Shown in pieces: positions 59,058 through 64,000 of a DNA stretch of 64,000 nucleotides. The notes under the pieces are model-generated. The model was not told the origin of the DNA. It worked only from the letters and a program-made list of their open reading frames with translations, and made no database searches. The number at the start of each line of letters is the position of its first letter. Within the stretch, counting starts at the first letter, position 1. A program made the translations under genes and the position numbers. The stretch spans positions 561,501-625,500 of the forward strand of contig NZ_CP021647.1 in NCBI RefSeq assembly GCF_002208135.1, read 5' to 3'. This DNA is from Pseudoalteromonas piscicida (GTDB lineage Bacteria > Pseudomonadota > Gammaproteobacteria > Enterobacterales > Alteromonadaceae).

Positions 59058-60078
59058 TTATACAGACATCGCCAGTCAACAGCGTAGCGCATTAAAAACA
59101 CAGTTGCTCTCTCACCCAAATATTGTTAGCGTGACGGCAAGTTCGGCGGTACCAACAGAGACCATTGTCGATGCATTTGGGATGGTTAATCCAAAAACAC
59201 AATTGTCGCAAACCATGCCGACATTGGCAGTAGATGAAGATTATTTTAGCAGCTACAACATTAAGCTACTGAGTGGCCGAGGGTTTAGTCGCGATTTTCC
59301 TGCCGATAAGTTCGCGATGCCGAGTGCGGCTGAGCCAAATCCGCGTTTTTCGGTTGTGATTAATGAAAAGGCGGCGCAGAGTTTAGGATTTAGTGCTGAT
59401 GAGGCTGTTGGTAAAACATTTGAAGTACGATTAACTCGGCATTCAAGCGCTATGGCGACTATTATCGGGGTGACGCAAAACTACTATTTTTCTTCACTTA
59501 AAACAGAGATAAGCCCAACGTATCACTTGCTAAGAGAGCATGAAGGCAATTCGATGGCGATTAAATTCCAAGGTGATACAGCGCAAACTCGCGACTTTAT
59601 AGAGGCCACTTGGCGCAAGCTAGTACCAGAACAAGAAATGGAACTGACTTATCTACAAACTAAATTTGAGCAGATGTATCGCCAGGAAGACAAAGAAATC
59701 ATTGTGTTTAATTTGTTTTCTATGCTGGCGATTTTCATTGCTTGTTTAGGCTTATTTGGTCTTGCTTCTTTTACCACAAAAAGGCGCACCAAAGAGATTG
59801 GGGTACGTAAAGTGCTTGGTGCTTCCGTGATGGATATCGTGATATTGATCAACAAGGAATTCTCAAAGCAAGTGCTGATTGCAAACCTGATAGCGTGGCC
59901 GCTTGCGTACTTTGTGATGCAGCAGTGGTTAAACAACTTTGTCTATCGTATTGACCTTTCAATCGTACCATTTTTGATTGCAGCAAGTTTAGCGTTTGTA
60001 ATTGCTTGGCTAACGGTCGGCTCGTTAACGCTAGTAGCCGCACAAGCGCGACCTGTAAAATCATTAAGATACGAGTAA
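59041..60078 (+). pseudogene. C-terminal half of a MacB/FtsX-type ABC permease (5' end lost)
   Basis: About 345 codons starting inside a periplasmic domain (SQQRSALKTQLLSHPNIVSVTASS) and including PTLAVDEDYFSSYNIKLLSGRGFS. It ends with the three TM helices and the motif FTTKRRTKEIGVRKVLGAS. Full-length relatives are about 800 aa with an N-terminal TM and a first FtsX block, both missing. The in-frame ATG at 59011 overlaps the histidine kinase remnant and is not a real start. Both fragments face away from each other with their 5' parts lost in one deletion. Confidence 0.85.
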
Positions 60079-60089
60079 CTGCAACAAAA

Positions 60090-60110
60090 CAGGCCTCATA
60101 ATGAGGCCTG
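60090..60110. terminator. Terminator palindrome
   Basis: CAGGCCTCAT-A-ATGAGGCCTG between the permease remnant and the convergent disulfide reductase gene. Confidence 0.65.
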
Positions 60111-60122
60111 AACAGAGATAAG

Positions 60123-61583
60123 TTAAGCGCCAGGACCACATTCCAAGCAGTGCTTGATAATATCTGGGCCAAACTTCAAGTTTGCATTTAGATTCCGCAG
60201 TGCCGTTCTTAAGCCTTCTTCTATCACTGGGTGATAGAAAGGCATTTCGAGCATTTGTGGCACGGTCATCTTGCTTTGCAGCGCCCAAGCAAGTAAATGC
60301 GCCATGTGCTCAGCAGCAGGGCCGACAAATTCGGCGCCTAAGAATAATCCGGAGCCTTGCTCAGCGTAGACTCGCATATGGCCTTTGTTTTTTAACATCA
60401 CGCGGCTGCGGCCTTGGTTTTCAAAGCTCACCTCTCCGATGGCGAAGCAGCCGCAATTGCCATATTGCTTTTCCAGTTCTTTATAACTTGCTCCAACCAT
60501 AGCAATTTGTGGGTCGCTAAATACAGCCGCAAGCTTTGCGCGGCGCAGTCCCACTCTCACATCCGGGTAACGACCGGCATTTTCACCTGCAATTGTGCCC
60601 TGATCTGCGGCTTCATGTAGAAGCGGGATCTGGTTACTGGCATCACCCGCAATAAAAATAGGGGCGTTACCAGAGCCATCAAGACATTGCATGGTATGTG
60701 GGTCGGCTAGCGGTACGCCTCGGTCATCAAGCTCAAGCGTGGTATTTTCTAGCCCAAGGTTATCAACATTGGGCACACGGCCTGTAGCTGCCAACACATA
60801 GTCAAACTGCTCGGTTTGTGGTTTCCCTTGTTTGTCAATGTAGGTAAGCTCGGCTTTGTCACCGACCTGTTTCATGTCTGATACTTTGGCATCAGTGTCG
60901 AGGTAAAACTCATCACTGAACACGGTGATTGCGTAGTCTTTGACGATTGGGTCGGTGAGTGGCCCAAGGCCACCGCCGACACCAAATACTTTGACCTTAA
61001 CGCCAAGTCTGTGTAGCGCTTGACCTAGTTCTAAGCCAATCACGCCGGGGCCAAATACGGCGACAGAGTCAGGTAAATCGTCCCAGTCAAAAACGTTATC
61101 GTTAATGACTAAGCGGTCGCCAAAATTATTAAAGGCGCCGGGGTAGCTAGGTCTTGAACCCGTGGCGATAACAAAACGTTTTGCTGTGATCAGGGTATGA
61201 TCGTCCAACTGTAGCGTATGGCTGTCGATAAATTTTGCACTGCCGCGTAGTTTATCCTGCAGAGGCAATTCGTCGACAGCTTCGACGACAAAGCCAACGA
61301 AACGATCTCGCTCACTTTTGACTCTCGCCATAACCGCTTTACCGTCAATTTCAGCGGGTTTTACATTAATACCAAATTTAGGCGCGACTTCAATTTGGTG
61401 TGCGGCTTCAGCTGCGGCAATCAGTAACTTACTCGGCATGCAGCCAACCCGTGCGCATGTTGTGCCGTATACGCCAGACTCAATCATCAGTACTTCTGAG
61501 GTATATTTTTTGGCATTTCTATAGGCGCTGAGACCCGCTGTTCCCGCACCAATCACGACTACATCGGTGTTTATCTTTTTCAT
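60123..61583 (-). CDS. Dihydrolipoyl dehydrogenase-like FAD disulfide reductase
   Basis: 486 aa from MKKINTDVV (GGAG 6 nt upstream; a longer frame to 61616 lacks support). FAD-binding VVIGAGTAGLSA, redox pair CARVGC (C-x4-C), NAD-binding GPGVIGLELGQALHRLG, second FAD site FIAGDAS, and active-site base HPVIEEG. The family includes dihydrolipoyl dehydrogenase and mercuric reductase relatives. Unlike a normal Lpd there is no pyruvate or oxoglutarate dehydrogenase nearby, and it ends with an extra Cys pair (HCLECGPGA). It may serve a different disulfide substrate. Confidence 0.9.
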   Translation of the reverse strand: MKKINTDVVVIGAGTAGLSAYRNAKKYTSEVLMIESGVYGTTCARVGCMPSKLLIAAAEAAHQIEVAPKFGINVKPAEIDGKAVMARVKSERDRFVGFVVEAVDELPLQDKLRGSAKFIDSHTLQLDDHTLITAKRFVIATGSRPSYPGAFNNFGDRLVINDNVFDWDDLPDSVAVFGPGVIGLELGQALHRLGVKVKVFGVGGGLGPLTDPIVKDYAITVFSDEFYLDTDAKVSDMKQVGDKAELTYIDKQGKPQTEQFDYVLAATGRVPNVDNLGLENTTLELDDRGVPLADPHTMQCLDGSGNAPIFIAGDASNQIPLLHEAADQGTIAGENAGRYPDVRVGLRRAKLAAVFSDPQIAMVGASYKELEKQYGNCGCFAIGEVSFENQGRSRVMLKNKGHMRVYAEQGSGLFLGAEFVGPAAEHMAHLLAWALQSKMTVPQMLEMPFYHPVIEEGLRTALRNLNANLKFGPDIIKHCLECGPGA

Positions 61584-61872
61584 TTTTTGCTCCGAAATCA
61601 GAAAGTGGAATACCAATTTACTTAATTAAGAGGTCTATTTGAGGCGAGAAAATCTTGTCGATAACCAGGCAAAAATTTTGCTATTTAGTTGTTCTAAATG
61701 AGAAATTTTTAACGCAGTTAGCGTCAGATTTGCTCCTTCAAATTGAGCAAGTATTAAGATAAATTGGTATACTCCCCCATGACAGTCAGTTATTAGCCAT
61801 CGTGTTGTGTTGAGGGGGAACATTTTGACTTGGTGAGCAAATTCACCAAGTCATGTTGTGGGGGATGAGTGA
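61584..61872. other. 289-bp intergenic region
   Basis: Spacer between the disulfide reductase and Prx-Grx genes, both reading left, containing the promoter region of the reductase. No gene or known regulatory motif recognised. Confidence 0.4.
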
Positions 61873-62601
61873 TTAAGCGAAATATTCAGCTAAATCGTCT
61901 GAGCCACCGATGTGTTTACCGCCGATAAATACTTGCGGAACGGTTTCGCGCCCAGACAGCGCTTTAAGGCTGGTTAGCGATGCTTGTTGACCAAGTACTA
62001 GCTCTTCATATGCCAGTCCTTTTTCTTTTAGCAAGGCTTTGGCTTTTTCACAGAATGGACAGCCAATCTTGCTAATAACGGTAACCGGCTCTGGTTTGAT
62101 TTGGCGCGGGTTAATGTACTCCAACATAGTATCAGCGTCTGACACTTCAAATGGGTCGCCAGGCTTTTCTGGTTCGATAAACATTTTGTCAATCACACCA
62201 TCTTTTACCAGCATTGAATAACGCCAGCTGCGTTTGCCAAAACCTAAATCGTTTTTATCAACTAACATGCCCATGCCGTCAGTGAATTCGCCGTTACCGT
62301 CAGGTAGTAGTGTAATATTCTGCGCTTCTTGGTACTGTGCCCATGCGTTCATTACAAACGTATCATTAACGGATAAACACGCGATTTCGTCGACACCATT
62401 TTGTTTAAATACGCTAGCAAGCTCGTTATAGCGAGGTAAGTGCGTAGACGAACAAGTTGGTGTAAAGGCACCAGGCAAAGAAAATACAACTACAGTTTTA
62501 CCTTTAAAAATTTCATCGGTGGTGACGTGCTTCCACTCTTCATTTTCTCTAATTGGGAATGTAACCTGTGGTACGCGTTGACCTTCAATATTCTTTAACA
62601 T
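61873..62601 (-). CDS. Hybrid peroxiredoxin-glutaredoxin (PGdx-like)
   Basis: 242 aa. Residues 1-165 are a Prx5-type peroxiredoxin with peroxidatic Cys50 ([16 protein letters not shown]). Residues 172-242 are a glutaredoxin with CPFC (Cys181/Cys184) and [18 protein letters not shown]. This fusion, as in Haemophilus influenzae PGdx, reduces peroxides using glutathione in one polypeptide. RBS AAGGAAAG before ATG. Two neighbouring redox genes face the same way. Confidence 0.95.
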   Translation of the reverse strand: MLKNIEGQRVPQVTFPIRENEEWKHVTTDEIFKGKTVVVFSLPGAFTPTCSSTHLPRYNELASVFKQNGVDEIACLSVNDTFVMNAWAQYQEAQNITLLPDGNGEFTDGMGMLVDKNDLGFGKRSWRYSMLVKDGVIDKMFIEPEKPGDPFEVSDADTMLEYINPRQIKPEPVTVISKIGCPFCEKAKALLKEKGLAYEELVLGQQASLTSLKALSGRETVPQVFIGGKHIGGSDDLAEYFA

Positions 62602-62787
62602 TTTGCTTTCCTTCTTAAGTTGATGTAGCCATTATGCCGTGCGCATTTTGATTTGTATAATTGATAGTTAAGGTTAAAGTGTTCAATAAAATTGATTGTT
62701 TTCGACTTCAAGTATTTGTATTTTTTAACCTAGCCAATGCCGCTAAGTTGAGATTAGTCAATTTTTATAAGAGCAGGGAATATTTAG

Positions 62788-63321
62788 ATGAAAGCAAATT
62801 TTGAATTAATGGCGGATTACAATCGCTGGATGAACGAAAGATTATTTGAAGCTGTTTCGGGATTGAACGCCACGGAATTACACCAAGATCGAGGGGCTTT
62901 TTTTGGATCTATTATGGGGTCATTAAACCATATTCTTGTTGCCGATATTATTTGGCTTAAGCGCTATACAGAGCATAGCCATCATGTTGAAGCACTGAAC
63001 GCTGTTGCAACGATGCCGCTGCCGACAAAACTTGATGCGATGCTGTATGAAGATTTTGCAGCGTTGAGACAGGCAAGGGCGGAAATGGATAGGGTGATTA
63101 TTGAATTTGCGAATGAAGTCACTGAGGAGGCGCTTGCAGCCGATTTACACTACAAAAACACACAAGGTAAAACCTTTTCTCGCAAGTTTGGTTTTTTAGT
63201 GCATCATTTATTTAATCATCAGACACACCATAGAGGGCAAATAACGACATTACTCAGCCAGATTGGTATTGATATGGGAGAAACCGACCTATTAGCTCGG
63301 ATCCCCACATCATTTGGTTAG
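62788..63321 (+). CDS. DinB family protein
   Basis: 177 aa four-helix bundle. Metal-binding His triad: LNHILVADIIWLKR (His in helix 2) and the C-terminal HHLFNHQTHHRGQITTLL, the DinB/YfiT signature. N-terminal ELMADYNRWMNERLF is the usual opening. These are bacillithiol-type or unknown-substrate metal hydrolases or transferases; the name does not imply the polymerase DinB. GAGCAGGGA precedes ATG. Confidence 0.9.
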   Translation: MKANFELMADYNRWMNERLFEAVSGLNATELHQDRGAFFGSIMGSLNHILVADIIWLKRYTEHSHHVEALNAVATMPLPTKLDAMLYEDFAALRQARAEMDRVIIEFANEVTEEALAADLHYKNTQGKTFSRKFGFLVHHLFNHQTHHRGQITTLLSQIGIDMGETDLLARIPTSFG

Positions 63322-63468
63322 TGCTCTGGCTGGTTTTACCGCTTCAGTTATGTCTAGTGTTTTGTGCTAGTGGCTATGAGAAGGGTTGTAAAGCTAGACA
63401 TTAGCTCTACAGGCCTTTAGAAACCGTGGTCGGTAAAGCCTGCTAAGAAGAATTTCACTCGCTAACTT

Positions 63469-63732
63469 TTACAATAACTCTGAATAGAGCTCCTCTAGCC
63501 ATTCATGAAGGTCCTCTATGGAGTCAAAATCTTCGTCTGTTAATTCTTCATACTCTGTTAGTGAAATAAGATTTAAGTCTATAGCCTCCCGAAGTTGGGC
63601 TCTGACTTTAATCAAGTCATAAGGGTAGTTTTCTCCAATGCCGACAGCTCTTCTCAAAATACTGGGGTCATAGCTTTCGACATGACAATAAGTTTTTAAA
63701 ATGGTTCTTAAAGGATCTTCAAGTTTATTCAT
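63469..63732 (-). CDS. CDI-type immunity protein candidate (CdiI_2-like)
   Basis: 87 aa, acidic. A central helix pair (YDLIKVRAQLREAIDLNLISLTEYEELTDEDFDS) and an end IEDLHEWLEELYSELL resemble the small immunity proteins of contact-dependent inhibition systems (E-Y-x-x-L-T-x-E-D-F...L-x-x-W-L). It starts 7 nt after the stop of a decayed toxin-like fragment on the same strand, the normal toxin-immunity order. Family assignment by pattern only. Confidence 0.6.
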   Translation of the reverse strand: MNKLEDPLRTILKTYCHVESYDPSILRRAVGIGENYPYDLIKVRAQLREAIDLNLISLTEYEELTDEDFDSIEDLHEWLEELYSELL

Positions 63733-63739
63733 CGTATAT

Positions 63740-63929
63740 TTACTTCTTTAGTTCAGGGTATAATGTGTGCAATTTAATGTTACCATCTTCTATTAGATAT
63801 ATAGCTTTGGCGTTTCCGTTTGAAAAATCTGTAACCTCGTATCCAGTGGGGGTTTTTCTTGGAAGCTAGTCTAGTTATTCCCCGTACCGCATTTCTGTAG
63901 TTATAGCCAAAAATATCTTCAAGCGGTAT
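63740..63929 (-). pseudogene. Frameshifted toxin C-terminal fragment
   Basis: Reading leftwards, one frame gives IPLEDIFGYNYRNAVRGITRL, and after a one-base shift (TAG at 63866-63868) the next gives LPRKTPTGYEVTDFSNG followed by NAKAIYLIEDGNIKLHTLYPELKK and stop. Together they look like the last 60 residues of a polymorphic or CDI-type toxin. A stop also closes the frame upstream (63930-63932). The fragment ends 7 nt before the immunity-like gene. Confidence 0.6.
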
Positions 63930-64000
63930 TTATGCGCTCCTCGTTTATGCCTTCAAAACGACGTTATTGAGCGAATCAAGAAAACCTCGTCCCACATCAC
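63930..64000 (-). other. End of window, unidentified partial coding debris
   Basis: One minus-strand frame reads DVGRGFLDSLNNVVLKA followed by stop, which looks like the C-terminus of some protein entering from the right edge. It is too short to identify. Confidence 0.3.

Noticed and set aside
58877..59119. 80-codon minus-strand frame over the kinase remnant
   Set aside because: The kinase C-terminus is in a different frame (ending at 58890); this one is chance.

Overview
The window looks like a chromosomal stretch of a marine gammaproteobacterium of the Pseudoalteromonas type. The reasons are the moderate-to-low GC content, the many secreted and periplasmic peptidases and lipoproteins (M1, M3, reprolysin-like), DUF6702/DUF6942/DUF3649-type genes, and a collagen-like PhoX protein. 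The assignment is inferred from gene content only. I see no rRNA, tRNA, CRISPR array or intact prophage.

Layout. 0-4.8 kb: the end of a beta-propeller protein, a glycine-rich-domain-like gene flanked by two tiny genes, NTF2-like and PH-domain genes, a GST, and a MerR regulator facing a flavin oxidoreductase with a textbook stretched MerR promoter. 4.9-9 kb: a diheme peroxidase overlapping a large PAS-GGDEF-EAL sensor. 9-14.4 kb: GNAT, HhH, a RibD_C reductase and TetR gene sharing a 41-bp palindrome, AraC, DUF3224 and HAD genes. 14.5-18.4 kb: the ybbP-ybbA/tesA locus. 18.4-25.2 kb: a metalloprotease with a separate membrane-anchored prodomain-like partner, an acyltransferase, a TA-flanked MITE, a periplasmic binding protein, and DUF6702 plus an M1 peptidase. 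25.6-31.5 kb: sbcD-sbcC and a methyltransferase. 31.6-36.9 kb: DUF6942, a lipocalin, a frameshifted collagen-PhoX gene and a diheme lipoprotein. 36.9-43.5 kb: a large surface protein and a probable Fur-controlled DUF3325/PepSY/DUF3649 operon. 43.6-50.3 kb: a UDG-family gene, a decayed quinone reductase/LysR pair, an ABC-2 exporter, a DUF2141 lipoprotein, and pirin plus glutathionyl-hydroquinone reductase. 50.4-57.6 kb: a hybrid histidine kinase, DJ-1, an M3 peptidase and a DUF1707 protein. 57.8-64 kb: a Lys-rich microprotein, mntP with a yybP-ykoY-type leader, a second pair of 5'-truncated genes (histidine kinase/ABC permease), a disulfide reductase, a Prx-Grx fusion, DinB, and a CDI-like immunity gene with toxin debris.

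The most unusual signal is a dispersed 19-nt motif, GTTAGTAAAATnnTGATCT, seen about 16 times (two of these degenerate or half copies) in three patches (31.6-32.1, 40.9-42.3 and 54.0-54.5 kb). It occurs in intergenic DNA and inside five loci. One run has a 41-42 bp period (four helical turns), and one inverted pair forms a 33-bp palindrome. Every coding copy lies in the same orientation relative to its gene. I do not recognise it. Other points of interest are the split protease/prodomain pair, two separate scars where divergent genes both lost their 5' ends, and a G-run frameshift in the PhoX gene.

Many genes deal with redox and electrophile stress (GSTs, Prx-Grx, disulfide reductase, pirin/GHR, flavin reductases with MerR/TetR control) or with extracellular protein and phosphate turnover, which fits a surface-associated marine heterotroph.
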